Shown here: positions 36,011 to 47,827 of the stretch, one piece after another
How the letters are laid out: each line of letters begins with the position of its first letter
How positions within the stretch are numbered: the first letter of the stretch is position 1
Assembly: GCA_949987565.1 (NCBI GenBank)
Contig: OX465112.1
Coordinates: 11,610,536-11,674,535 of the forward strand
Source: Luidia sarsii
Lineage: Eukaryota; Echinodermata; Asteroidea; Paxillosida; Luidiidae
Direction: 5' to 3'
Length of the DNA: 64,000 bases
Position numbers and translations under genes: made by a program
The notes under the pieces: generated by a model
Database searches by the model: none
Seen by the model: only the letters and a program-made list of their open reading frames with translations
Told to the model about the DNA's origin: nothing

Positions 36011-36887
36011 GCTACGTTCAGACAGAGTTAAAACGCTTTCTAACCACAGGGGGCAAGTCGTAAATTTAAAACTCTGTGGGTTCATACGGCGTCCTACAGC
36101 AAGCAGTTGAAACCGGTTCGGTTTTAAAAGGTCACGCGCTCTGCCCCACATCCAGTGCGGACTTCCGCCTATGCATAAAGTGCGCGCTACACACACACAT
36201 CGCGCATTATCACATGTTACGCAAGCGGTGCAGCCAACAATCCAACCGAGTTAAAACGCCTTCTAACCACAGTGGGCAAGTCGTAAATTTAAAACTTTGT
36301 GCGTTCATACAGTGTCCTACAGCAAGTGGTTAAAATCGGCTCATTTTTTTTCCCGGTTTTAATAGGTCACACACTCTGCTCCTCATCCAGTGTGGACTTC
36401 CGCCTAGATGTGTAAAGCGCGCGCTACACACACACATCGTGCACACACACACTTCGCTCATTATTACCTGTTATGCAAGGTGTACAGCTAGGTGGGTCAA
36501 CATCGCTGCCTAAAACGGGATGTCTAAAGGTGATTGTGTCCTAAAAGCATTTTAGCGGCTAAGCTGCATCGTTTTTATCGCTAAACCCTCCTCTCGAGCA
36601 GTTTTAAATTTGCGTTTTAGCAAAGAGTCAGTATTTCACCATTTTCTTGCGACTTGGTTGACGGATTGAGCTGAAACTTTCACAGGTGTGTTACTTCATG
36701 CATATGCTGGATTAGACAAAGTATTGACGCGTTTCTAAGACCTTGACCAATGGTTTGTAGGGCCTTTAGACCGGATCGGTTTTAAATTTAAAATGGTTTC
36801 GGAGCGTTCAGACACACTTTTTTTTTTAAACCGATCGGGTTAAAATGGTAGTTTTAGCGAATTTAAAACGCTGTCTGAACGTACCCT
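36011..36887. mobile_element. composite inverted-repeat element, tacgttcagac ends
   Basis: Left end gctacgttcagacagagtta and right end aacgctgtctgaacgtaccc are inverted. Inside, the module gagttaaaacgc...taaccacag...gggcaagtcgtaaattt occurs twice in tandem (36026-36075 and 36246-36295), each followed by a gttcatac...gtcctacagcaag module. A fragment of the TTAA family (gttgacggattgagctgaaa to ttgtagggccttta, 36658-36772) is embedded near the right end. Relatives lie at 4671-4778 and 38330-38435. Non-coding. Confidence 0.75.
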
Positions 36888-37727
36888 TCTTCTCTCTGGT
36901 TATCTGTTTCCAACACTGATGTTTACATGTTGGAACCAACCTGTTGGGGCTGATTGATTGGCTGGATAGATAGATAGGGAGGGGACACTCCGGTGGGGGG
37001 GGGATCAGAATTAAGATCCCTCCCTGTCCGACTGGCAACAGGACTTTCTTAGACAGTTTGCAGGATCCCAAGTGCCAGACCTTGCCCTAAGTCTATCTTC
37101 CTGATTGCTGGTAGCAGGTGTGGGTTTTTTTTTTTTTTTGCCAGTTCAGCCCATGGGCCTCCCACCTGACAATGTAAAGGTGGCCCATATTTCACCAAGG
37201 CCCTTCTTTGGTGACCTGAACTGGTCAATTATATGTCTTTTTTTTTGGTCACCTGCTGCTGTTGCTACTCAAGTACATCTGTGCCTGGAGGCAGGGATCC
37301 CATTGAGAGGATATTTATTTACCAATGCAACCCATCAACATCACAGCCCCCTCCCCTCCATTTCTTTTTTCTTCTTTTCTCGCCACCGTGAAAGAAATTT
37401 CATTTCCCCCTCTCTTTTCACAGACTTCCAAGAAAGTCTTGCTACTGACACGTGCTATTTCAGTCATCTTAATCCATCTTGCATGGAATTGTCAGAAATA
37501 CCCTGGCCTGACCACTGGGAGCCATTTGTGGTCACAGTCACGGCTCAGTAGTCTACCCAGACCAGGGCTTGCTAACGACTTTCTTTGCTTGGTGGCCCGT
37601 CAGCTATTTCAGGTGGCCTGATGGATCATTTGGTGGGAAACCATTTATATTGGGCGGACAGACAAAGGTTTCAATTTTCAAAAGCAACGGTCTGCCTTGG
37701 CTGCTGGTCGACATGTCACTGTCTCCC
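36888..37727. other. intron sequence, no gene recognised
   Basis: Contains G and T homopolymer runs near 36996 and 37124-37140. The frame 37105-37551 has no recognised similarity and no splice support. Confidence 0.3.
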
Positions 37728-38308
37728 AGGCCACTGCCTCCCAGGCTGCTGCCACCAAGGCCGCTGCTTCCTAGGCCACTGCCTCCCAGGCCATTGCCTC
37801 CCAGGTCGCTGCCTCCCAGGCCGCTGCCTCCCAGGCCACTGCCTGCCAGGCCACTGCCTGCCAGGCCACTGCCTCCCAGGCCGCTGCCTCCCAGGCCGCT
37901 GCCTCCCAGGTCGCTGCCTCCCAGGCCACTGCCTCCCAGGTCGCTGCCTCCCAGGCCGCTGCCTCCCAGGCCGCTGCAGGCCGCTGCCTCACAGCCTGCT
38001 GCCTCTCAGGCCGCTGCCTCCCAGGCCGCTGCCTCCCAGGCCACTGCCTCCCAGGCAGCTGCCTCACAGCCTGCTGCCTCTCAGGCCGCTGCCTCCCAGG
38101 CCGCTGCCTCCCAGGCCGCTGCCTCCCAGGCCGCTGCCTCCCAGGCCACTGCCTCCCAGGCCGCTGCCTCCCAGGCTGCTGCCTCCCAGGCCGCTGCCTC
38201 TCAGGCCGCTGCCTTTCAGGCCACTGCCTCCCAGGCCACTGCCTCCCAGGCCACTGCCTTCCAGGCCACTGCCTCCCAGGCCACTGCCTCCCAGGCCACT
38301 ACCAGTTT
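37728..38308. repeat. 15-bp minisatellite (gctgcctcccaggcc)n, about 38 copies
   Basis: Fifteen-base units varying at ggccg/ggccact/ggtcg, with two copies of a longer variant (ctgcctcacagcctgctgcc at 37984 and 38059). Because 15 is a multiple of 3, the + strand gives 248- and 271-codon frames of QAAAS or LPPRP pentapeptides, and the minus strand gives QRPGR-like ones. All three look equally regular, so there is no evidence that any is translated. Confidence 0.95.
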
Positions 38309-38329
38309 TAGGTAGCGATGTTGACCCGC

Positions 38330-38435
38330 CTGTGTGTCTGTGTAGCGCGCACTTTATGCATAGGTGGAAGTCTACACTGGGTGTGGGGCAGACCTTTTAA
38401 AACATTTACGACTTGCCCCCTGTGGTTCCCATTAA
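38330..38435 (-). mobile_element. fragment of the tacgttcagac family, inverted
   Basis: gtgtagcgcgcactttatgc, ataggtggaagtctacactg and acgacttgccccctgtggtt match, in reverse orientation, modules at 36170-36190, 36150-36175 and 36043-36060. The fragment lies directly after the 15-bp array. Confidence 0.65.
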
Positions 38436-39164
38436 CTGTAATGTACATGTACGGCCCCAATACTTGGGCAGAGTCAATCTAACATATCGAGGACGTGTGG
38501 GCAAGTACTTTGCTATCAATTCTTTTGCCATTTTCAATTTTGACTTGTACTTGTTCCCCTTGCATTCCATGCTTGATTACACCGATAAGGTTAAGGATGT
38601 CCCCGGCATTGAGTAATCGGTTTCAAATGAATCATGATTTCTTTCCCTCTGATATCCCATGTAAAGTAGGCAGTTGTGATCACTCTCCTCCCCTTCCTTT
38701 TTCCTAATGAATAGGATATGGGACACACCCACACTAATTTGTTGGGGTACCGCAAGTATTGGCTCCCCCAAAAAAAATTCCCTTGGTATTTTCTGCGATG
38801 ACTACATTTTTTTTTTATCTTTTGACAATCTGAACGGATGAGGAATTCCGGATTAAACATTGGCGGAGTTGGTTGGAGTGTTGGATATTCATGTGTTGAC
38901 TGGCGGTTGTTTCCTCCAATTAGTAGTCGCCGTATCCATTGCAGGATCTCCCGTAGTGTGGAGTTTCATATGTGCAGTGTAGTGCAGTCTGATTGCACAC
39001 AGTTGCTAAGAGACATGAGTGGCTAACCTCAGTTCTCCGTGGAATGGAAACTGTGTGGCCAGCACTTCGAGTGTGTCATAACAAAGAGCAGGGTTATAAA
39101 ATTGGGAATAGAAGATGAGAGGAAATTACTTGAACATTCTGGGGAGCTTGTTTGAAATTATGCC

Positions 39165-39745
39165 TTGGGCTTACGCTTAGGGCTTGGGCTCAGGCTTGGG
39201 CTCAGGCTCAGGCTCAGGCTCAGGACTGGACTCAGGACTTGGGCTCAGGCTTGGGCTCGGGCTCAGGCTTGGGCTCATGCATGGGCTCGGGCTCAGGCTT
39301 ATGCTCATGCTTGAGCTCATGCATGGGCTTGGGCTCAGGCTTGGGCTCAGGCTTGGGCTCAGGCTTGGGCTCAGGCTTGGGCTCAGGCTTGGGCTCAGGC
39401 TTGGGCTCAGGCTTGGGCTCAGCCTTGGGCTCAGCCTTGGGCTCAGACTTGGGTTCAGGCTTGGGTTCAGGCTTGGGTTCAGGCTTGGGCTCAGGCTTGG
39501 GCTCATGTTTGGGCTAATGCTTGGGCTCAGGCTTGGGCTCATGTTTGGGCTCAGGCTTGGGCTCAGGCTTGGGCTCAGGCTTGGGCTCAGGCTTGGGCTC
39601 AGGCTTGGGCTCAGGCTTGGGCTCAGGCTTGGCCTCAGGCTTGGGCTTAGGCTTGGGTTCAAGCTTGGGCTCAGGCTTGGGCTTAGGGTTGGGCCAGGCT
39701 TTGGCTCAGGGTTTGGCCCAGGCTCAGGCTCAAACTCGGGCTCTG
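39165..39745. repeat. 12-bp minisatellite (ggcttgggctca)n
   Basis: About 45 units of ggcttgggctca with variants (gggttc, catgc, agcc). The flanking and unit sequence resembles the arm sequence (ggcttaggctcgggctcagg) of the small elements at 7974 and 62114. Frames open on both strands ([18 protein letters not shown]) are artefacts. Confidence 0.95.
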
Positions 39746-40970
39746 TACTATCCTGTGGCTAGCAAAACAAAGTGTATGTAGCTCGAACTTAACCCATGGT
39801 TTGAAAAGTGAGATTGAGGCATGCAATGTTTTTGTGTAAACGTCCAATCTCACCAAGTGCACGGTATTGTACTAATGATGTACTAAATGTAATGGTATTG
39901 CACAGCATAGTCAGGCGTTAAGGATGCAAGGTTCTTTGACGTGCCAGACCTGTTGCCATGCCGACCAAATTCCATCTCCCTCTTCCCTGCCCACTCCTCA
40001 CGGAGACATTCTTTGCATAATTTGCCAATCTGGCTACATTTTGGCGGAGAATCAGTCGGGTGGGAAGTTTAAGTGTGCCGTGTGGAGGCCCAGGGCTTGC
40101 CAGCAGGGTACCCACTTAGCACCGCGCCATGCAAGTGTGAGTGGTGCTCTTATTAAAGCCGCCCCACGGAGAGATGGAGGAGGAGTGGAAAGGGGGAGGG
40201 GGGGCTCGTAGCCTGAAATCCTGGGTTGAAAACTATCAGCACTGTGGGCGACGAATTGACAATCATTGGCTGTAATGGGGCCCAAGGGTGGGCCGCCGAC
40301 AAATTGTTTTGACATGTTGAACTTGCTCCGGGCAGATTTGGTTAATGGTGGAGGTGAGTGGGTTGGCTAGCAGCCAGACACTGGTGGAGCTGCTGGCCCG
40401 ATGACTGGGTGCAGCCGGCCTGGATGTCAAAGGGCCTGGCTGTGCTGCCCTTGGCTTCTACCTCATGTTCTGGGTTCAGATCCCACTTCTGGTTCCACAG
40501 TGGATTTGACATTCGCAAATCCAGTCACTGTGGTGGCTTAACTACTGTCATGTTTTTTTTTGGGGGGGGGGGGGGTTTTGGGGGGCGGGAAAGACAAAAG
40601 AATTCCCCATGCTTTAAAGCTGCATCCACTCTGTGTGATCCCCCGAGCTGCCTTTTGCCAGGTTTGCAACAATGGGTTGTTTGCATCTGAATGAAACTTT
40701 GGGGGGGGGGTGATTCCTGTAGATATACGGCAGTTAATGGTTGCATTGCTTCTGACTGGCGCCCCCACCCTGGCAAAGACTAGTTGACTATTTGGGAAGG
40801 CCGCCATCTAAGGGCTGGATTGCTCAGATGGGAAGAGTTCTCGATTTAAAATCCCTGTCCAGACAAAAGCAAAATCAAATTCTATAATAATTATTAGTTC
40901 ATGGAAGAGCATTTGTAAATGCTCATAGACCAAGATTGCAATCTATTTTTAAAAGATGCTTTAAAGGGAT
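39746..40970. other. intron sequence, no gene recognised
   Basis: Includes a T9G12-type run at 40552-40580 and a weak tRNA-like B-box (gggttcagatccc, 40468-40480) without a full cloverleaf. A GTGAGT donor at 40345 with an AG 18 nt upstream looks like a microexon, but its residues (IWLMVE) do not fit nucleophosmin. Confidence 0.3.
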
Positions 40971-41326
40971 AACACAACATTGGTCGAGGTCAAAGAATAG
41001 CATGCATGTGTTGTCTGATCCAACATATGCATGAAATAGCACCCCTGTGAAAATTTCAGCTCAATCCGCCAACCGAGTCTCGAAAAAATAGTGAAAAACC
41101 GCATCATTTGTTTCATGAAAATTTGGCATTCAGCGTAGTTGTTCCGTTTAGATCTACCGTAGGAGTGAGACGTAAATGATTTCTGTACTCTTTTCTCCAA
41201 AAATATAGCATTATAGGCAGAAATATTTCAGTGCGAGGTTTCTACCATAACCATCTTCAAACTGTATGTTTCATGAAAATCCGTGAACATTTTCTGCCTT
41301 TCGATCTTACCAATATTGTGCTTTAA
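40971..41326. mobile_element. TTAA-bounded inverted-repeat element
   Basis: Starts TTAAagggataacacaacat and ends caatattgtgctTTAA, with TTAA at 40971-40974 and 41323-41326. The interior gaaatttcagctcaatccgc matches, inverted, the ggattgagctgaa block of 19560-20119 and 36658-36772. The downstream accatcttcaaactgtatg block links it to 28670-29125. About 356 bp, non-coding. Confidence 0.7.
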
Positions 41327-42734
41327 TTGAACCAAGATTTGAACCTTAGTCCCCCGGGATTAAGCCATCATCAAATGTTTGCGGATTGGGTTGCTCCAAT
41401 ATCCAGGGAATTGTCCTGCTCTTGCCACACTTGGGCAAATAAAACAAGACTTGAGAAGCACTTGAAGTTCCTTTCATTCTCAGCAGTGCCGATTTGTATT
41501 GTTGGAGTTTCCCTAGTCACGTAAATGTAGGGAAAACACTGCAGATCAGATTGTTTCAACCTGGACCAGTTTATTTGAACGCCCTTTTCTTAAAATAGCC
41601 GGAGGCACTCCCAGGTCGCTTTTCTCCTTTTCTTCTTCTTTGGAGGCGTAGGAAGGGGGAAAAAATAGAAGTGAGACCGTAAGTCATGTGTGATCGCCCC
41701 CTGTCTTTGTTGTCAGCAGAGGTGAGACAGAGGCTACTAAGGGCCTCTACTAAGGGTTGATCTCTCCCCCCCCCAAAAAAAAAAAAAAAAAAGGGAGACA
41801 ATTGGTTTGGGAGCACTTGACTTCGGCCAGTGGGTCCTGGCCCCAGCCCTGTACTTAGCTGCCCTTTATTGACCCAAAACTTAAATAGGTTTAATATTAA
41901 GGTACTCGGCAGACATTGCCTGTTGAGTTGCACAAAGGCGGTAGGTTTAGCAAGCCCTGGGGGCTAGTATGACTGTTGGTTTGGCAGTGGTAGTCGAGAG
42001 GGCAAGGGAGGGAAGGTCTCCCGTCCTTGTTCAGAAATCCGTGACAGTGGGGGCCTTCCATGCGGGCTGCCCCACCCTCGCCTCCACCTACCAGCGCCCC
42101 TCCATGGGGGCGGGTGCCCTTTTTAATGGGGGTTAATAAGGCATCGCCATGGGACCCCCTGATTGGGTTAGTCCCCTGGTATTATTTTGGGCAGGGGAGC
42201 CATTTGTACAGGGTTTGTTTTAACACTTTGCCAGGAATGCGGGGGCCGGCTACAGGCTGGCCCATAGCCTTTTCCCTCCCTGCAGTAGGCCTTAAGTGCC
42301 TTCTCATTTGTCAGGAATTTGTACCAGACCTTCAGATTTGGGGGCTGCATGCCTGGAATTTCTCGGAATTAGGCTGGGGACTGTAAATATGGGTTCGAAA
42401 AAAAGGGAGCAGCTTGGCTATTGTTCTCCTCTGGTGCAGGTGGACCTCTGAGAGGTCATGGCCAGGGAAGAGAGGTTGGACAGTTTGAAGAGATGTGTGG
42501 CGTGCTGGGGCTGCTTTCCTCCTAAGAGGTGTCTGTTTATGTATGCGTTTATTCACACGCAGGGTTTGACATTCGTTGCCAGTGGGGCAAAGCCATTTTG
42601 ACATATACACGAAGTCAAAAATGAAGGGGGCACGACGACCCAAAACAAGTGAAGGATGCTAAGGCCAAAAGACGTTTGTAACCATGTTGTTACTCGCATT
42701 CAGAATTCAATACGATAAGAGTTTTGACATTGCA
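41327..42734. other. intron sequence, no gene recognised
   Basis: Contains a C/A run at 41766-41795. A tRNA-like B-box on the minus strand near 41327-41350 (ggttcaaatct) suggests an old SINE head, but this is weak. Confidence 0.3.
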
Positions 42735-42830
42735 TTTGAGAAAGGTCCTGCTAGGATCGAAACGTCAGGCCCTCTAACTTTTGAGATTTATGTATTGCAG
42801 GACATTTTAGTCAGTGAGAAGTTTGCACCA
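42735..42830 (+). mobile_element. family B hammerhead-like element, short copy
   Basis: tttgagaaaggtcctgctag then gatcgaaacgtcaggccc, followed by taacttttgagattta and ttttagtcagtgagaagttt. GGTCC and GGATC form a five-base-pair stem closed by the loop TGCTA directly before GAAAC (42759-42763), in hammerhead stem-II position. The upstream core reads TTGAGAA and not CTGANGA. Not part of a visible palindrome here. Confidence 0.6.
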
Positions 42831-44929
42831 GTTTTTTGTATTAACTTCATGTTAAATGTTTTCATTAATATCTTTATTTATTGCCAGTAAGCCTTCCAGA
42901 AGCATACATATAAGATACAAGGGAAATTTATTGCTAGAATGAATCTTACACGTGAAATTATATTGTGTATGTAAGACTGGGTGAATTTTTATTATTTTTT
43001 AGACATCTTGAGGTCACAGCGGCCAAAGTTTGAAAGGGCACCGTCAAAATGGCTGTGGATTTGGGTTTATAGGAGGGGCGGGGGCACCACAGTACAGCCA
43101 TGGCTGTCGTTGGCTGTCATGAATTTGGAACCCTGCACATTGTGTATACATGTACATGGATACGGTGATTGCTCACATGTACATGTACATGTAGATAGGT
43201 GCAAACATAGCATTTTTGTAGTTTCCAATGGGACGCGCTCATTTCTTTTCTCAGTTTGCTAAAAAAAATGGCTCCTGGGAAAGGTTAAAGGTCATTCTGG
43301 GGCCCAGAAACTTTACCGTGAATGAATTTCTAGGATGTGGTCTGGTTTGTTTTTTTCATTGGCTAGTATGAGCCTCTGATGCCACAATGTCCGATAGCCC
43401 AGAGCACCTTTGAGTGGCTGTTGAAAGCCTGGCAATTGTCAAGTCCCACTCAGTAATAAGGCCTATGCAGAATGCATTATCTGTCCTTACTCCTAGTGCA
43501 ATCTGGAGAAAATATTCAACCATTCAAACCATCCCCCTTGCAATTTTAAGTAAAAACCTGTGAAACCTGACACTGCGTGAACTATGGGAATAGCAGGAGC
43601 CCCTTGTCTGCTTAGGCTGTTGGAATGATTGCTCACGCTGTCTTCCGTTGCTGACTGGAGTTCCTCCTTTCTCTTGGCCCCTCCCTCAGACCCACACTCC
43701 CTACCACAACATCCCAGCCACCACAAATGTCATGGTTAACTGTCCGTAACATGAGGCGATTAGTTAGGAGGGGGATTAAATGCTTGCCAAGTTGCCAACT
43801 CCTTCCCCTCACCTGTGCCTCTCCGTTGGCCGTCGGCTAATGCCATCCGATTGCAGATTGCTGACATCTACTCCTTCTGCTGGGAGGAGAGAGGTCTCCG
43901 TCCCTGCCTCCCTCCCTCTCCCCCTTCCTCGAGGTAGCCGAGTGTAATGTCTTTTCACAGTGCCAGCCCCGGCGACTGGCAGGCCGCGATAAGCTCAGAC
44001 GGGGAGCAGGTTGTTCCTCTTGTCTGCGGCGTGACTCAGGTCCCGTTGCCCGTGATAATTAAACAGCGTGGTGTACCTGAATTGGCTGCGATGTGTGAGG
44101 AAGGGGGAGAATCTGCACTCGTAGGATGTGGCACACGGAGCCCTCAGACTAGTCCTTAGAAACGATATGCCGCAAGAAATGCCGTCATTGAAACATGGGA
44201 AGGTGCATACAAGTCTTCCTTGATATTTTGAAAGCAAAACATTTTTTCCCCCCTTAAAGCCCCTACACAACATTGGTAAGATCGAAAAACATGTTCACAG
44301 ATTAACGTAAAACTTGTGAGTTCGTAATAGGGTTGGACTAAAGTCCAATGTCAATTGAATCAACGTATCTGGGGGAATAAACACGGCAGCTGGACACATC
44401 GATAGGACAAGATATAGGGTCACTTTAGGGGCATTTAGGGTCACCTGGTTACTGCACAAAGGTCCCGCGTACTGCCACCTCATGAGCAACGGCATTGACA
44501 CCCCGTTAAATCTCCCTATGTCACAGGTACATTTACCCGAGTCAAAAGTCCAAGTAGGGATGCCCGGTGAAATTTGCCCATTTTCCATTTGCCTATCGGC
44601 CTGGTCGAATCCTTGGGGTGGGGGGGGGGGAATAGTCCCATGTGAACACAACTTTCTGGCCACGTGAGAGGCACTTCTAATGTGGTATCAGAATTACATG
44701 CCCTAGTAAAGAAGAAAGAAATCACATTCATGTACTGCATGGGTAAGGATGTTATTGATGAACCCTAACCCTACCTGAAACCCAAATTACCAGAAGTGTT
44801 TTTGATTTACAAAGTGTTAGAGAAATGGATTTCACTTTCCAGACCTGGTGTTAATGTATGCCTGACCCAGGCTACACTGTACCTAGGCCAAGACAAATAC
44901 GAATCTGCTGTACAACCTTAACCTAGCTC
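42831..44929. other. intron sequence with element fragments
   Basis: Holds an acatgta cluster (43148-43195), a single TTAA-family left end at 44254-44300 (TTAAagcccctacacaacat), and a partial relative of the 13.6-kb element at 44545-44650. No gene recognised. Confidence 0.35.
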
Positions 44930-44971
44930 TCGGGACGAATGGGTTCGAATCCCACCCGAGCTGCCCAGTCA
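44930..44971 (+). other. tRNA-derived SINE-like 3' half
   Basis: gggttcgaatccc (44941-44953) is a perfect T-arm with a polymerase III B-box (GGTTCGAATCC). The following acccgagct pairs with an upstream agctctcggg like an acceptor stem. The anticodon and D arms are missing, so it is not a functional tRNA gene. It is best read as the remnant of a tRNA-derived SINE or a tRNA pseudogene. Confidence 0.4.
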
Positions 44972-46197
44972 GATAGGCACAGCACTGAGCATTTCAGTGC
45001 AAGAAGAAAGAGGCCACCAGAAATCAGCAGACTTGAACTTGGGCTGCAACCTTTAACACTGCCTGAGGTTGTGGGATGTCTGAGCACAAAGTCACAGCCA
45101 TAAGCACTAATGCCCATCCTATGAATAATGAACAACACCTTTTGATCCATCCCACCACAGTTATTCAGACAATTTTGGCTGTCGTAATCTTTTTTTTATG
45201 TGGCATTTTGGGGAAAAACCCCTTCAGAAATAAAAATAAAGACTGATTGTCCGACAGGCCTGTTGTACTCATTTCACAAGTATGAGACAATGTGTTGCCT
45301 AGAAACGGTGCACTTTCTCCTGGAAAACGTACCCTCCTTCCGGTCTGTGCACATTGTGACCAGCCCTGATTGTGATCGAGTACGCCTACGCTGGAAATTT
45401 CTTTAGCAGGTCGTTAACCCGCTTTATCCAAATGTTACTGTGGCTTTTTTTTCCTTTTTCCCATTTTTCATAAAGGTAGGTTGACAAAAAGAGAACACAG
45501 GTTGTTGACAACTACAAGGGGACTCCAAAGGTGCCCCCCCCCCAAAAAAAAAAAAAAAAATAAGCCAAAAAAAGAAACAAAACTGGGAAAGTGTGAAATT
45601 CCTCTAAGATAGCCCTGCCACAACTCCCTCCCTCCCCTAGCCCACCAAAGTAATCATCAGTTATTGAACATGTCATTGTGCGGCGGTGGTTTAGAGGGAA
45701 GAATAGCCAATAGTGTGTGGACAATAGGGGCCTGTGACATGTGTGTCTGATTGATGTCTGCCATTACCCCAGACAAGTCCAGGTAGGTATCATTATCAAC
45801 ATTGAGGACACATTCTGTGCATACCAGTTGACATTGTCTGTTCCTGCCTATTATTCACTCTTCTCTTGTGGCCTTTTTGAAAGGGTGGGAAATATCAACA
45901 AGTCAAAACCCACCCTAAAAGTGCTGTTTGCGCTGAATTGATACTCCGTGCTGAAAGCGCGATTCCATTCCAGCCTAATGCCGTCTGTCAGTTCCTATGA
46001 GGGAAAGGTTTATTTCTTCGCTTGAATACAGAGGGGATATTTACACCTCCGCATGCCCCAGTAGCTGTGCATACTCCGCAGACATTTCCCATTTCAATTT
46101 GGCGTCTTTACGACGGTAGTGTTTTGCCTTGATAAGAATCAGAGAGATCAGAAAGTGGTTGCTGACAATGAGACCTCACTGAGGAAACACCAGGTGC
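44972..46197. other. intron sequence, no gene recognised
   Basis: Contains a C8A18-type run at 45533-45560. No exon-like segment supported. Confidence 0.3.
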
Positions 46198-46619
46198 CGA
46201 TTTCAAGAAAAGGTGCGCAAGTTGCGCAACTTACAAAATGTTGTGCAAGTCTTGCGCCACAAAGACTCTTTTCAGCAATATTTAGCAAAAATGTTGCAAA
46301 CTGCTTACTGAGTAAAATTACCGAAATGCAAATCTCAAAATTTAGTGGGCCTGACGTTTCGATCCTAGCAGGACCTTTCTCAAGGGCAGAGTGACAGGGA
46401 CAAAACAGATACATGTACACCTATTCACTCTCTTCCCCCTCCTTCGTGTACATGTATCTGTTTTGTTGTTGACACTCTGCCTTTGAGAAAGGTCCTGCTA
46501 GGATCGAAACGTCAGGCCCACTAAATTTTGAGATTAATATTTAGCAAAGTTAGCGAAATGTTGCTTAAGTTACGCAACAAAAATGTTGCGTACGCAATAT
46601 TTGAAGTTTCTTGAAATCG
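46198..46619. mobile_element. inverted-repeat element, cgatttcaagaaa ends, with nested insertion
   Basis: Perfect 13-bp terminal inverted repeat: cgatttcaagaaa (46198-46210) and tttcttgaaatcg (46607-46619). Subterminal gcgcaagttgcgcaactta and ttgcttaagttacgcaacaa blocks are also inverted. A family B fold-back element (46331-46534) is embedded in the middle, so the outer element is the older one. Confidence 0.75.
46331..46534. mobile_element. family B fold-back element, near-perfect 95-bp arms
   Basis: Left arm from aatctcaaaatttagtgggc through cctgacgtttcgatcctagc to acaaaacagatacatgtaca. The right arm is its inverted copy, with only a few differences (caagggcag/caaaggcag, extra gttg). The spacer is about 25 bp (ctattcactctcttccccct...). 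Each arm contains the GGTCC-TGCTA-GGATC stem and GAAAC, so one RNA strand would carry one motif and the other its complement. High arm identity implies recent formation or gene conversion. Confidence 0.8.
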
Positions 46620-47261
46620 ACTGCTGTTCTTGCCAATAAACGCGATTATTAGTCTGGTTTTGAATCACGGGTCTAGGAACGCTCCGCTGAATCGCACCAT
46701 TTTATTTTTAATCCCACAATGCACTGCTCGGGCTCTGACTTACAGGAAGTGTTGTGCTTGTTTATATGTCTCTCTGCATGGGACACAGCCACCATATGGC
46801 CACAACTGCTAGCCACAGTCGGCTTGCAATTCCTTTCCGTCCTAATTTACTGGCCTGTATGATGGCGAGTAAAAAAAACGAAAGAAAAAATTTAATCGCA
46901 ATTCAAATGGCAATTATTTGAACAGTGGAAACAGCCTCACGGAGAGGAAAATTTCTTTTAAAAGGAAAAAACACATTATTTACTTTGAGGTATCTTGTGG
47001 TTTAAAGGACAGCAGACGCGGACTGGGTTAATGAAGGTACATGTGTAAAGCCCAACAAATAAAATTACCCACCTTTTGCCATACAAGGCAGATGTTCTTT
47101 CCAATTGTGAACATTGAAGTCACTTCTGTGTAGTTTTTTCATTTGGGATGCTTGGTATTGGTGTCTGACCTCAAAATGGATTGTAGAAATCCATTTGTTT
47201 ATTGTTATCCATGTGCAAACTGATGGACACAACTAACAGCCTCTGCTGTGAACACGACCAA
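46620..47261. other. intron sequence, no gene recognised
   Basis: A/T-rich with short A runs near 46870-46890. No features supported. Confidence 0.3.
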
Positions 47262-47827
47262 TTGTCCAATACAATATTGGGAAGATCGGAAAACATCAAT
47301 GTCCACAGATTTCCTTCTATATAATTTTTACAGTTTGTAGATGGTCATGATAGAATGCTCATTGAAATCTTACGGTCCAGGATGCTGAACTTTTTGAGAA
47401 ATCTTCACTCAAACATTGACAAATACATGTAGTTTATTACTCGCGAGTAAGAAACTGTTTCTTTAATGCTACAGAACGATGACGGTGACGTTTTTTTGCT
47501 TTTTTCTACTTTCTCAGATTTCAATTGCAGCTAAAACCTTCGCAGGATTTATTTTTTGGAATCTTTAATGGTTTAACCCAAACTGTGACAATCTTTTGAA
47601 TTTAACCAATGTTGTACATTGTAGGTCTTAAGGAATTAACTATTTCTTACAGTTACACTACAGGCTGGTACGTAAACCGTGCCTTTTTATTATTTTATTT
47701 TTTTCTACTTTCTCAGATTTTCATTTGAGCTAAAACCTTTGCAGTATTGATTTGTTAATGTTTAATGGTTTAACACACAAACTGTGACAATCGTGTGATC
47801 TTTACCGATGTTGTATAGGGCCTTTAA
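47262..47827. mobile_element. TTAA-family element, two partial units
   Basis: Left end ccaatacaatattgggaaga lacks the TTAA. The right end tgttgtatagggcctTTAA (TTAA 47824-47827) is intact. Internally, ttctactttctcagatt, gagctaaaacctt and taatggtttaac occur twice (47500-47580 and 47700-47775), and tactcgcgagtaa once (47439-47451). It looks like an element with a tandem duplication of its right half. Confidence 0.65.

Noticed and set aside
37569..38400. 248- and 271-codon + strand frames of pentapeptide repeats (QAAAS, LPPRP)
   Set aside because: The 15-bp unit makes any frame regular. Two different + frames and a minus frame are all open, with no flanking domain.
39152..39781. Gly/Ser/Leu-repeat frames on both strands
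   Set aside because: 12-bp satellite artefact.
40327..40350. 18-nt AG/GTGAGT microexon (IWLMVE) as the missing NPM1 residues
   Set aside because: Six residues instead of four, and hydrophobic composition unlike the vertebrate loop.
44930..44971. Functional tRNA gene
   Set aside because: Only the T-arm and part of an acceptor stem are present; D and anticodon arms are missing.
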